A stretch of 64,000 nt of DNA from a virus: positions 1 through 64,000 of the IMG/VR virus record IMGVR_UViG_3300025704_000016; one strand, 5' to 3'. The notes below the pieces were generated by a model that saw nothing but the letters and a program-made list of their open reading frames with translations, did no database searches and was not told where the DNA came from. Of the stretch, positions 9,667 to 17,889 are shown piece after piece (positions within the stretch are counted from its first letter, which is position 1; every line of letters begins with the position of its first letter). The translations under genes and the position numbers were made by a program.

Positions 9667-11733
9667 ATGGCACAATCATCAAGATATTTTAGAATAGACG
9701 ACGACGTACTTTTAGAGTTCATCTATCACGATCAATCTAACCCAAACGCGTATGAGATTGACGTAGACGATAATGGCTCTGAGGTTATGTTCTTGGACAC
9801 GGACCAAGGCAATCCATTTGCTCAAAGACACCTGATCTCTGAATTAGGTGGCGACGTTGTCAACTTCGATGTAACTGATGATGGAGCCTACATTGCAGTT
9901 GAAGGATTTGCCGCTAGAACTCTACTATTACAGAACGGTAAGACTTATAAATTTAACGTAAGCGCTCTTGCAGTACCTACAGACTTTGATATTGAAGGTA
10001 CATTAGGTATAAAAAGTTACGATGCAGTAGCTGAAGTTTTAACTTTTGCACCAAACACAGACGGTCAAACTACTTATACTTATCCAAACAGAGTTGGTGG
10101 TAAAATTACAGTTGACCGTAGAGCTAATCCACTCTTCTCAAACCCAGATGAAGATACTGGCAATGACATTAATCAGACTTTAGGTCGCTTTCATGCCGTC
10201 CAACATGAAGACGATAAAACAAAGTATGCTCTGATTGGTTATGACTCAACTGGAGTCTACGATAAGTACAATTACATAAACAACTCAACAGTTTGGCAAG
10301 GATCAAACTCAGGCGAGCTGGTGACCAACCAGGCGGCGAATACTCTTGCTATCAATTATATCAAGTACGATACAATTAGACTACATTTAAGAAGTGGCTA
10401 TTCTTTCGCTGCCCGAGGCTATGTGGGTTTCTTGTTTGAAGTAACTGCCGATAGAACTTCTGGCGTGAAGAACTATCTAACACAGTTAGTCTACTTGAAT
10501 CAGAGTAACTACGAGTACGCTAATCCAAAGCCTTTTATTCTAGGTGAGACTCTCTACTCTAAGTTTATTGAAGTAAAGGTACCAACTCTAGTACAGCAGA
10601 ATCAAGAGTTCTTAGATAGATTCTACGGTGACGGTACTCAATTCTCATCTGACGTTTCACAGACCTCTAACTATGGTATTAATTTTAAACTGATCGATAC
10701 GCTTTCAGCTGAAGCTGGTTTTGATTATATTTATACTGGCGAAGAGAATAAGTTTACAATCTCAAGAGAGGATGAATTCCAAGACTTTACAGTTGTTGTT
10801 GAAGATGCTCTTGATGGAGACTACTTTAAGATCTATGGAGAGAAAGACAATTCTGCTTCTAACTTTGAGGGCTATATCCTGAATAGAATTCAGACTAGCC
10901 AAGATGATATTACAGTCTTCTTTGACATTGAAGTTTTTGAGCAAGTTGGTGTTTCTAATATTAAGACAGCAACTGCCGGTTTTATGCAATATGAAGATTT
11001 TGATACTCCAGTTGTATATCGACCAGTTATTCAAAATGCAAATACAGCGGTTAATTTCTCAATCGACGTAACGATGAGAATTTACAACACAACGGATAAT
11101 ACTCAAATCGTAAAGAGAGCGAGTTTAACAGTACCACAGGCTGCTAAATACGGTAAGACTCTACAGAAGTTAACTATTAGCTCTGCAAACAAGCTAACTG
11201 AGATCTACAACATTCTGCCGAATACAACACCAAATAGGATTATTCAGGATATTCTGACTAATGCTCTACCTAGAAGTACAAAACAGGTTATTGCTCTGGT
11301 TGAAAGACATAACGTTGTAACTTCAACAGCTCCGGTTCAAGCAGTACCGAGCTTATCAGATCCAAATACGTTTGAGATTGAAGATGTCGAGGCAGTTGAC
11401 TACGTGAATAACGGCCAGTCTGTTATAACTATCCCGCCTTTTACAACTTATGTTAAGTTTAAATTTGCTAAGAAGAAAGGCGATGATCTGGAATATATCT
11501 CACTAAATAATATTGAAAACGTTGTCCTAACTGTTGGTAGAGGTGAAAAGGCTCTTAAGTTTAACCACTATCCACATAAAGACATTGAGATGATCGACGG
11601 TGAAGTTCTATTTAAGATTGATGAAGGAAATGCTAAGATCATTAATGGCCGTAACAGAGGTAGATTCTACATATCTCTGGATAACGGTAACGAAGAAACT
11701 ATGTTAACAACAGGAAGATATAGAGCAGGCTAA
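9667..11733 (+). CDS. virion structural protein, unknown role
   Basis: 688 residues, soluble, acidic, beta-rich, with no transmembrane segment and no catalytic motif that I recognise. The first ~110 residues look like a compact beta domain rich in Asp; the rest has repeated short strands with many Tyr, Asn and Thr residues, typical of baseplate or neck proteins. It lies between the membrane-anchored coiled-coil gene and the tube-like gene, with 1-base spacing upstream and a TAATG overlap downstream. Inferred to be a tail or baseplate component from context and composition. Confidence 0.55.
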   Translation: MAQSSRYFRIDDDVLLEFIYHDQSNPNAYEIDVDDNGSEVMFLDTDQGNPFAQRHLISELGGDVVNFDVTDDGAYIAVEGFAARTLLLQNGKTYKFNVSALAVPTDFDIEGTLGIKSYDAVAEVLTFAPNTDGQTTYTYPNRVGGKITVDRRANPLFSNPDEDTGNDINQTLGRFHAVQHEDDKTKYALIGYDSTGVYDKYNYINNSTVWQGSNSGELVTNQAANTLAINYIKYDTIRLHLRSGYSFAARGYVGFLFEVTADRTSGVKNYLTQLVYLNQSNYEYANPKPFILGETLYSKFIEVKVPTLVQQNQEFLDRFYGDGTQFSSDVSQTSNYGINFKLIDTLSAEAGFDYIYTGEENKFTISREDEFQDFTVVVEDALDGDYFKIYGEKDNSASNFEGYILNRIQTSQDDITVFFDIEVFEQVGVSNIKTATAGFMQYEDFDTPVVYRPVIQNANTAVNFSIDVTMRIYNTTDNTQIVKRASLTVPQAAKYGKTLQKLTISSANKLTEIYNILPNTTPNRIIQDILTNALPRSTKQVIALVERHNVVTSTAPVQAVPSLSDPNTFEIEDVEAVDYVNNGQSVITIPPFTTYVKFKFAKKKGDDLEYISLNNIENVVLTVGRGEKALKFNHYPHKDIEMIDGEVLFKIDEGNAKIINGRNRGRFYISLDNGNEETMLTTGRYRAG

Positions 11734-12284
11734 TGATATTAAACAGTAGAAATAACTTATTTGACTTTCGTTTTCCAAGAAAGTTTGTTCCAGAAGAAGT
11801 TGCTGAAAAGTATAAGCCTTATCTGAATAAAATTCCAGGTGGTCTTTTGGCAGAGCCAGTAGACTTTGTGAACTATTCAATTCAAGGTTTAAACATACCT
11901 GGTGTAAGTTTTGATCCAACAACACAGGCTGATAACGACGGTACAACACGCTATCACAGAGGTGCAATACCAATACAGAATACGGTTAATAGGCAGTTTA
12001 CAGTGACCTTTCAACTGTTGGATGGATATATAAACTACTGGATTATGATGGACACCTTGCTTTATTATTATGCAAGGACGACATCAGAACCATATATAGA
12101 TCCGATGACCTTAAGGATATTGGACTCGGAAGGAAGCAGTGTGGCTTATATGCAATTTGAGCATGTGATTATGAATTCAATTAATGACCTAAGCTTAAGC
12201 ATGGCGGATAACGTTGCTGAATTCAGCACATTTGAAGTAACATTTTACTACAATAAATTAAACCTAAGACTAGAAATAGACTAA
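11733..12284 (+). CDS. tail-tube-fold protein (gp19/gp54-like)
   Basis: 183 residues. The pattern of a short N-terminal arm, an LNIPGVSF segment, a central helix (about residues 100-115) and a C-terminal strand pair ending FSTFEVTFYYNKLNL resembles T4 gp19, whose last strands read IQTFEVTLALDYW. The T4 tube gene normally lies downstream of gp17, outside this window, so this copy among baseplate genes may be the tube-initiator paralogue (gp54-type) rather than the major tube. Start overlaps the previous stop in TAATG. The fold assignment is by eye. Confidence 0.45.
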   Translation: MILNSRNNLFDFRFPRKFVPEEVAEKYKPYLNKIPGGLLAEPVDFVNYSIQGLNIPGVSFDPTTQADNDGTTRYHRGAIPIQNTVNRQFTVTFQLLDGYINYWIMMDTLLYYYARTTSEPYIDPMTLRILDSEGSSVAYMQFEHVIMNSINDLSLSMADNVAEFSTFEVTFYYNKLNLRLEID

Positions 12285-12290
12285 CATAAA

Positions 12291-12659
12291 ATGAAGACAT
12301 TTGACAAATACTTAGTTGAAGAACATGTAACAGAAACTGACATGGCACTAATTAAAGAGGGCCTACAAGAAGAATGGACACCAGAACTAGAGGCCCAAGT
12401 AGATGCCGCTATTGATGAATTCATGAAAAAATATTCAGATGCTGAAGGTAATTTGAGTATTGAAGCCCTTAACGAGGAGATTACAAACGAGGGTTTATTA
12501 GGCTCTATTATCGGTGGTTTAACTGGATTTGCATTAGGTAAGTCAGTTGGTAAGATGCTTGCCAAAGTACTTGGTGTTCAGAAGGGTGTATTATATGATC
12601 TATTAACTTCAAGACTAGTAGGTGCTGCTTTAGGCGCTAGTCTTGGTAAAAGATTCTAA
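12291..12659 (+). CDS. putative packaged internal peptide precursor with glycine-zipper C-terminus
   Basis: 122 residues. The N-terminus MKTFDKYLVEE matches the T4 internal-protein capsid-targeting pattern (M-K-T-Y/F-x-x-F/Y-I/L-x-E). The acidic middle contains several I/L/V-x-E motifs; the clearest, ITNE|G at residues 67/68, would release a 55-residue peptide. That peptide is hydrophobic and Gly-rich (GLLGSIIGGLTGFALGK, later LVGAALGASLGK), a glycine-zipper pattern typical of membrane-inserting helices. Seen: the motifs. Known: T4 gp21 cuts internal proteins after such sites. Inferred: a head-packaged peptide that may act on the host membrane during ejection. Confidence 0.55.
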   Translation: MKTFDKYLVEEHVTETDMALIKEGLQEEWTPELEAQVDAAIDEFMKKYSDAEGNLSIEALNEEITNEGLLGSIIGGLTGFALGKSVGKMLAKVLGVQKGVLYDLLTSRLVGAALGASLGKRF

Positions 12660-13313
12660 ATGAACTATATCGCAGTTGACTTCTCCTTAAACTCTCCGGG
12701 TATTTGCTTATATAACGATAAGAGTAAGAAGTATAAATTTATTGGTTACATTAAGCCGAAGACAGGCACAAAGAAAGAACAAGCCTTACAAGAAGAATTA
12801 GGCATGTTGCAAGATGTAACGATGGTGACTCAGCCAGATTTTACAAATGATGAAAACTATTCGGGCTCTGAACTTGCAAAAGTAAAGCGCTACGATCGAA
12901 TGGCTGATGAAATAATTAATCTCATTCTACAAGAGTCCTTTCCAGGCGACTCATTTACTATTGCATTCGAAGGAACTTCATACGGCTCAAAGATGGGCAC
13001 TAACAATATGATCGATATGGCAGCCGGCGCAGCAATCTTAAAACTAAAGATGTTGAAAGTTCTACAGCCGGAAGATTTGCTAACGGTCGCTCCGACGACA
13101 ATTAAGAAATTCGCTGGTAAAGGTAATATGAATAAGTCTCAAGTGTTCGAGGCTTTCGTTGCTAATTCAATAGATGACAAGTCTCTGCTTAAGAGTCCAT
13201 TCTACGCTCGGATTAAAGAGCTAGACTGTGGGAAAAAGGTGCCTAAACCTGTTGATGACCTCGTCGACGCTTTCTTTCTTGCAGCCATGATCTCTGCTCC
13301 AACTCTAACCTAA
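12660..13313 (+). CDS. RuvC-like Holliday-junction / branched-DNA endonuclease
   Basis: 217 residues. RNase-H-fold signature: an N-terminal strand with the first acidic residue (IAVDFSLNSPGI, Asp7), a second acidic strand (FEGTSYGSKMG) and a C-terminal helix VDDLVDAFFLA carrying the last acidic pair. This order matches RuvC-type resolvases, which resolve branched DNA before packaging. In T4 that job belongs to the unrelated gp49, which I do not see in this window, so this gene may replace it. It starts directly after the previous TAA. Followed by a gap with an inverted repeat and a late-type promoter. Confidence 0.7.
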   Translation: MNYIAVDFSLNSPGICLYNDKSKKYKFIGYIKPKTGTKKEQALQEELGMLQDVTMVTQPDFTNDENYSGSELAKVKRYDRMADEIINLILQESFPGDSFTIAFEGTSYGSKMGTNNMIDMAAGAAILKLKMLKVLQPEDLLTVAPTTIKKFAGKGNMNKSQVFEAFVANSIDDKSLLKSPFYARIKELDCGKKVPKPVDDLVDAFFLAAMISAPTLT

Positions 13314-13386
13314 CCTTATCTCTCCCCGAAAAGACATTTATTATATGCAAGCCCTGGGGATTTGTTCCAAAAAGGTTCAAAAAAAC

Positions 13387-13406
13387 TTCAACTTTTTTCA
13401 GTTGAA
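13387..13406. repeat. inverted repeat in intergenic gap
   Basis: ttcaac and gttgaa flank an 8-base T-rich loop. On the plus strand no U-tract follows. On the minus strand the hairpin is followed by a run of seven T residues, so it would work as an intrinsic terminator only in that direction. No minus-strand gene is present to need it. Confidence 0.5.
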
Positions 13407-13421
13407 ACAATCTGTTAGCTA

Positions 13422-13430
13422 GATATATAA
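13422..13430 (+). promoter_or_regulatory. late-type promoter element GATATATAA
   Basis: GATATATAA, 30 bases before the ATG at 13452. Same element and spacing as in front of the head genes; resembles the T4 late promoter TATAAATA recognised by gp55. Confidence 0.6.
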
Positions 13431-13451
13431 TACATGCAAGCAGATTATACT

Positions 13452-13652
13452 ATGACGAGTAGATGTTTATGCACGGCAGAATATTTCCAGCTTAATAGCA
13501 TTCTAACAAATATGGTGTTACACGGTTCGATCTCAAACGATGATCGCGAAGAACTACTACACAAAGCGAAGTTGCTAAAGACTGAGGATGGTAAGTGGAA
13601 AGATTCAAACGGAGACATATTAACTCTCAACTCGACTGAAACAATAGTCTAA
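13452..13652 (+). CDS. small hypothetical protein
   Basis: 66 residues from ATG at 13452. An alternative ATG at 13434 adds six residues, but would lie only about 4 bases past the GATATATAA element and so probably upstream of the transcript start; the later start is preferred. The protein is hydrophilic with two Cys near the N-terminus (RCLCTAEY). Its C-terminal half reads as a short helix followed by a WKDSNGD turn. I do not recognise a family. It sits alone between the nuclease gene and gp32. Confidence 0.5.
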   Translation: MTSRCLCTAEYFQLNSILTNMVLHGSISNDDREELLHKAKLLKTEDGKWKDSNGDILTLNSTETIV

Positions 13653-13717
13653 TTGCAACTATAAGGTTTGAAAGTAATTTCAAGGAATTAAACATTTAAA
13701 AAGTAAATTAAAGTAAA

Positions 13718-14641
13718 ATGAGCGACAATTTTGACATTTTCAATTTGGGCGTAGAAGACGTAGAAACGCATCAGCCCGCAGCAAACACTTCAGCAAATGA
13801 AGTCTACAAACCATCAGCCGACGATGGCAAAGATGGAACTTACAAAGCACTAATCCGCTTTGTTCCTAACCCAGAGAATCCACGCAACTCTCTTATTCAA
13901 AAGTACGTACACTGGTTGACTAATTCATCTGGTGAAGGTAAACTGGTAGACTCTCCAAGTTCAATTGGTGAGAAATGCCCGATTGCAGACGTATTCTGGA
14001 AATTGCGTAAAAGTGATTCTGCAGTTGATCGTAAAGCTTCAGAAAAATTGAAGCGTCGTCAACAGTACTACGCGTTGATTAAGATCATTAAAGATCCACA
14101 AAACCCAGACTTAGACGGTACTTACAAAGTCTTTAAGTTCGGTTACAAAATCAAAGAGAAGATTGACGCTGAGTTGAAGCCAGACTTCGGTGAGCCAACA
14201 CAAGTATTTGACCTATTTGAAGGTAAGAACTTTGAGTTGATTATCACTCGTCAAGGTGAATACAACAACTACGACAAATCTAAATTCTCTTCAAGTCAGT
14301 CAGCTATTATCTTAGGCGATGCTCCGGCAGAACGTAACAAAGAGAACATGGCTACTATTAAAGAAGAGCTAGAAGACGCACCTTCGCTTGCTACGTATGA
14401 CTATCAAGCGTGGGACGAAACAACTCGTGCTTTCGTAAACGACGTCCTTAGAATGTATCTAAATCCAGGTGATTCTATCTCTGAAATCTCTAGCCCAGCA
14501 CCAAAGAAAAGTGCAGCTAAGGCAGAGCCTAAGAAAGAAGAACCAGTAGCAGTTGAAGCAGAAGCAGCTAGCGCAAGCAGCTCTTCTAGCGTGAACGCAG
14601 ATGATGATTTAGATTCTTTCTTGAATGACCTCGACATCTAA
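13718..14641 (+). CDS. 32: single-stranded DNA-binding protein, gp32
   Basis: 307 residues, close to T4 gp32 (301). The core carries the gp32-type segments (ALIRFVPNPENP, YYALIKIIKDPQNPDLDGTYKVFKFG, NYDKSKF near the end of the OB fold). The last ~50 residues are Ala/Ser/Glu-rich and end in the acidic tail DDLDSFLNDLDI, equivalent to the protein-recruiting tail of T4 gp32. It coats ssDNA in replication and recombination. The zinc site seems degraded: where T4 has Cys-Pro-x-Cys, this protein has KCPIADVF with a single Cys. It overlaps the primase start by 17 bases, a replication operon with primase, UvsY and UvsW. Confidence 0.92.
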   Translation: MSDNFDIFNLGVEDVETHQPAANTSANEVYKPSADDGKDGTYKALIRFVPNPENPRNSLIQKYVHWLTNSSGEGKLVDSPSSIGEKCPIADVFWKLRKSDSAVDRKASEKLKRRQQYYALIKIIKDPQNPDLDGTYKVFKFGYKIKEKIDAELKPDFGEPTQVFDLFEGKNFELIITRQGEYNNYDKSKFSSSQSAIILGDAPAERNKENMATIKEELEDAPSLATYDYQAWDETTRAFVNDVLRMYLNPGDSISEISSPAPKKSAAKAEPKKEEPVAVEAEAASASSSSSVNADDDLDSFLNDLDI

Positions 14642-15695
14642 ACTTACTGATGACTTAAAGGACAGAATAAAAAGTACTCTTAAAGAAATAGCAGTACAAG
14701 AACATTCTGCACCTAATAAGCAAATGCTAAAAGACATGCCAGGACGAATAGTCTTGGCATGTCCTTATTGTGGTGACTCGCATACTGATGACACAAAGAA
14801 ACGTGGCAACTTATATTGGGACACTTTACAGTATCACTGTTATAACTGTGGACATCATACGAATATCCACACAATGGCCAAGGACTTTCAGGTTCGGATG
14901 GGCCAGAGCCAAGACACATTTAACGTTATTGACTATATTCAGAGCAATAAGATGAAGGTGAAGCAGTCAGATGCTTTGCAACACAACATCTTAAAGAAGC
15001 TAAACGATATTGCAATTACAGTTGATGAGTTTAAGAAATTTGCACATGCGGAAGAGGTTCAACCTGGCGACTGGATCTGGTTTAAACTAAAAGAAAGACT
15101 CTTACATAATAGAGCCGAAGAGTTTCTCTACTCACCTAAGACCTATAAGCTCTGGATCCTAAACTTTGGCGCTAACGGTAATATCATTGGCGTACAGAGT
15201 AGAAGAATGAAAGGCTACGGTCAACGTTATTTGACCTACGATATTGGTAAGCTCTATGAAGAGATGAAGAAAGAGCATGGTCTGACTGAAGATGAACTGG
15301 CTCGAGTTAACAAGGCATCTACACTTTTCGGTATAATGCAACTTAATTTCCAAAGAGACGTTACAATGTTTGAAGGTCCTCTTGACGCCAAGTTCATGAG
15401 CAACTCACTTGCACTTGCAACTGCTGGTAGATCGACAGAAGAGTTTGATGAAATGGCAACTGTCAGATATATGTTTGACAACGATAAAACAGGTAAGAAG
15501 AAGATGATTGAGAAGCTTAAGAAGGGCAGACCAGTCTTTATGTGGCAGAAATTCTTACAAGATTTTAAGCTAGATAAATATGATATAAAGGATCTAAATG
15601 ATCTGATGTTGAAATGTTACGAGCTTAAAAACGACGCACATAAGAAGATTAACGATTATTTCACATCAAGTCAATTAGACCTATGGTACATATAG
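14625..15695 (+). CDS. 61: DNA primase (gp61-like, zinc finger + Toprim)
   Basis: 356 residues, near T4 gp61 length (342). N-terminal zinc ribbon with Cys46/Cys49 (CPYCGDS) and Cys72/Cys75 (CYNCG). Toprim acidic residues are visible at MFEGPLDAKF (Glu250, Asp254) and MFDNDKTGKKK (Asp285, Asp287). It makes RNA primers for lagging-strand synthesis with the gp41 helicase. The start overlaps the 3' end of gp32 and the stop overlaps the next small gene, indicating translational coupling. Confidence 0.88.
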   Translation: MTSTSKLTDDLKDRIKSTLKEIAVQEHSAPNKQMLKDMPGRIVLACPYCGDSHTDDTKKRGNLYWDTLQYHCYNCGHHTNIHTMAKDFQVRMGQSQDTFNVIDYIQSNKMKVKQSDALQHNILKKLNDIAITVDEFKKFAHAEEVQPGDWIWFKLKERLLHNRAEEFLYSPKTYKLWILNFGANGNIIGVQSRRMKGYGQRYLTYDIGKLYEEMKKEHGLTEDELARVNKASTLFGIMQLNFQRDVTMFEGPLDAKFMSNSLALATAGRSTEEFDEMATVRYMFDNDKTGKKKMIEKLKKGRPVFMWQKFLQDFKLDKYDIKDLNDLMLKCYELKNDAHKKINDYFTSSQLDLWYI

Positions 15696-15898
15696 ATGAA
15701 TTAATGATTGACAACGAATTAGACGATTTTTATAGAGACCGCGACCGATTCAAAGGTCATAAGCTCTTAATTGACTTTGAGCAAATTGAGCTTAAGTTTA
15801 CACCAAAGGATTTTAGTGCCGGCAAGCCAAAGATGAAGAAGAAACAGACGGCTGCCAAGTACATAAAACCTAGTAGAGACAAAGGTTCTCTATTTTAA
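15683..15898 (+). CDS. small basic hypothetical protein with C-terminal -LF tail
   Basis: 71 residues. An acidic N-terminal helix (DELMIDNELDDFYRDRD) is followed by a Lys-rich tail (KPKMKKKQTAAKY) ending KGSLF. The ending resembles those of the polymerase C-half, RNase H and the gp33-like protein here and may be a clamp-binding tail. Overlaps the primase stop. Family not recognised; it probably works in replication or recombination given its position between primase and UvsY. Confidence 0.6.
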   Translation: MVHIDELMIDNELDDFYRDRDRFKGHKLLIDFEQIELKFTPKDFSAGKPKMKKKQTAAKYIKPSRDKGSLF

Positions 15899-15909
15899 AG
15901 ATATATTGA

Positions 15910-16332
15910 ATGAGCAAAGAAAAGATACTAGAGCTTGACAAAAAATTAAGCACCCAACGCACCAACTGGTCTAATAAGATTAAAGAACTTGCCAAAGGCC
16001 TAAAGAACATTAATCAACTAGAAGATGTAATATCGGAAGTGTTATCTACAAGACAGATCTTGATAGACAACATGGCCTATATCAACATGAAGGTAAAAGA
16101 GCAGAAAGCCACAATTGGCTCTAGATACAGAGAGGCATATATAAGATACTACGAATACGACTATAAACTAGGCGAGAAGCAGAAAGAACGCTTTATTGAG
16201 ACTGATCTCAGAGATGAGAACATGATTCTTTCACACCTAGAAAATCAACTTGAATTTTTGAAAGAGTCGGTTAAGACTCTAGATAATATGGGCTTTGCTA
16301 TTAGAAATAGGCTAGCTCTAAAAGATCTATAA
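15910..16332 (+). CDS. uvsY: recombination mediator UvsY
   Basis: 140 residues against 137 in T4. All-helical and highly charged. The C-terminal region (HLENQLEFLKESVKTLDNMGFAIRNRL) matches T4 UvsY, which ends with a helix containing SRGFAIKHI. UvsY loads UvsX onto gp32-covered ssDNA. It lies immediately before uvsW, as in T4 where uvsY and uvsW are neighbours, which supports the call. Sequence identity is low, so the assignment rests on length, helix pattern and synteny. Confidence 0.7.
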   Translation: MSKEKILELDKKLSTQRTNWSNKIKELAKGLKNINQLEDVISEVLSTRQILIDNMAYINMKVKEQKATIGSRYREAYIRYYEYDYKLGEKQKERFIETDLRDENMILSHLENQLEFLKESVKTLDNMGFAIRNRLALKDL

Positions 16333-16337
16333 TAAGA

Positions 16338-17852
16338 GTGGAACTTACACTAACGGAAAATAAACAGCTATTACGAATTGACTCGGCTACAGACATGGAG
16401 CTCGAGCAACTCAACATATCCTTAAATAAGAGGATTGAATCATGGCGTTTTAACCCGTTGGTAAAGAAAGGTCTTTGGGATGGCTACATCTCATATATTA
16501 AAGACGATACGTGGATCCCGTCAGGCCTATGGCGTGAAGTTATGTTGATTGCTAAAGATTATAACTATGATCTAAAACTGAACGGCATCACTGAACTATT
16601 TGACCGCAACATTCAACAAGAGGCTTTTGAAGAATGGGCGTTAGACTTTTTTGATGGTCACCCAGACGGTATCTCACCTAGAGACTATCAGATGGACGCA
16701 GCTTTTAACATCCTAAAATTTAGGCGCTGTTTAGCAGAGCTGGCTACATCAGCCGGTAAGACCTTAATCTCATTCTTGACTGTGGCTTATACGTTAGAGA
16801 AGCAGAAGGCCGAGAAGATACTCTTTATTGTACCTAACGTTTCGCTTGTAGTTCAAGCATCTGAAGACTTCTTAGATTATAACTGGCAAAACAGAGTTAG
16901 TATTAAAGTACAGCAGATCTACAGTGGCCAGAAGATTAGAGCTGGGCGTAATGTTGTGATCGGCACATACCAGTCGCTTGTTAAGAAGAAGGCTGAGTAC
17001 TTCGATCAGTTTGATGCAGTTATCATTGACGAGACACATAAAGCTAAGTCACAGTCCATTAAAACCATTCTATCTAAGTGTAAGAATGCAGACTATAGAT
17101 TCGGACTATCAGGTACGATCCCTAAACCAGGTTCATTGGACCGATTAACCTTAATGTCACATACAGGCCCTGTAATTACAGAGGTGACTGCCAATTACCT
17201 ACAGAATGAAGGTCACATTGCTAAATGTAATGTAAAGGTAATTAAGATGGACTATGCTACTGAGTCTACAAAAGAGGCTTTTAGAGAGATGGCATTCAAT
17301 AAATATGAAAGCAAAGATGTCTTTAAATTTGAACAAAATTACGTTATCAATTCGCCAGGTAGGCTCAACTTTATTTGTAACGTTATTTCCAGAATACCAC
17401 GCAATTCCCTTGTACTTTTCCACCGCATTGAACATGGTCAGCGTATTTATGAGAAATTGCGCCAAGAGAGTGACAAACGGGTCTACTATGTCGACGGCGG
17501 TACCGATAAAGATATTCGCGAAGAATACAAGAAGAAGATGGAGGCGGGTGAAGAAGTGGTGATTGTAGCCTCTTATGGTACATTTTCGACCGGTATTTCA
17601 ATTAAAAAGATCCATAACATATTCTTTACAGAGTCGTTTAAGTCTGAAGTTATCATTCGCCAGTCGATTGGTCGAGGGCTTAGACAACACTCTTCAAAAG
17701 ACTCAGTTAACATTATAGATTTTGTAGATGATATTAGTCTGCCGGACTGGGATAACTACCTGATTCGACATGCTAAAGCTAGACAGAAAATCTACAAGGA
17801 ACAGAAGTTCAAGTACGATATTAAAAACGTCACTTTTGAAGGTGATATATAA
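16338..17852 (+). CDS. uvsW: UvsW-type SF2 DNA/RNA helicase
   Basis: 504 residues, the T4 UvsW size (503). Start is GTG at 16338, five bases after uvsY. Helicase motifs are in order: motif I TSAGKT (137-142), motif II DETH (231-234), motif III GLSGT (256-260) and motif VI QSIGRGLRQ (about 450). The N-terminal ~110 residues form the small DNA-binding domain seen in UvsW. It unwinds R-loops and branched DNA and shuts off origin-dependent replication late in T4 infection. The stop codon overlaps a GATATATAA late promoter that serves the next gene. Confidence 0.9.
   Translation: MELTLTENKQLLRIDSATDMELEQLNISLNKRIESWRFNPLVKKGLWDGYISYIKDDTWIPSGLWREVMLIAKDYNYDLKLNGITELFDRNIQQEAFEEWALDFFDGHPDGISPRDYQMDAAFNILKFRRCLAELATSAGKTLISFLTVAYTLEKQKAEKILFIVPNVSLVVQASEDFLDYNWQNRVSIKVQQIYSGQKIRAGRNVVIGTYQSLVKKKAEYFDQFDAVIIDETHKAKSQSIKTILSKCKNADYRFGLSGTIPKPGSLDRLTLMSHTGPVITEVTANYLQNEGHIAKCNVKVIKMDYATESTKEAFREMAFNKYESKDVFKFEQNYVINSPGRLNFICNVISRIPRNSLVLFHRIEHGQRIYEKLRQESDKRVYYVDGGTDKDIREEYKKKMEAGEEVVIVASYGTFSTGISIKKIHNIFFTESFKSEVIIRQSIGRGLRQHSSKDSVNIIDFVDDISLPDWDNYLIRHAKARQKIYKEQKFKYDIKNVTFEGDI
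17844..17852 (+). promoter_or_regulatory. late-type promoter element GATATATAA
   Basis: GATATATAA overlaps the last codons and stop of uvsW, 46 bases before the ATG at 17890. It would start the transcript of the head-payload cassette. Confidence 0.6.
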
Positions 17853-17889
17853 TACTGTAATAACAAATTTAAAAACAAAGAAACATATA

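Noticed and set aside
15900-15907. GATATATT before uvsY as a late promoter
   Set aside because: Only 10 bases from its G to the ATG, so the transcript would start inside the gene, and the gene is a replication gene in a tight operon.
17770-17889. Longer start for the 17890 payload gene
   Set aside because: The extra 40 residues overlap uvsW out of frame and the late promoter; ATG 17890 restores the targeting motif at the N-terminus.
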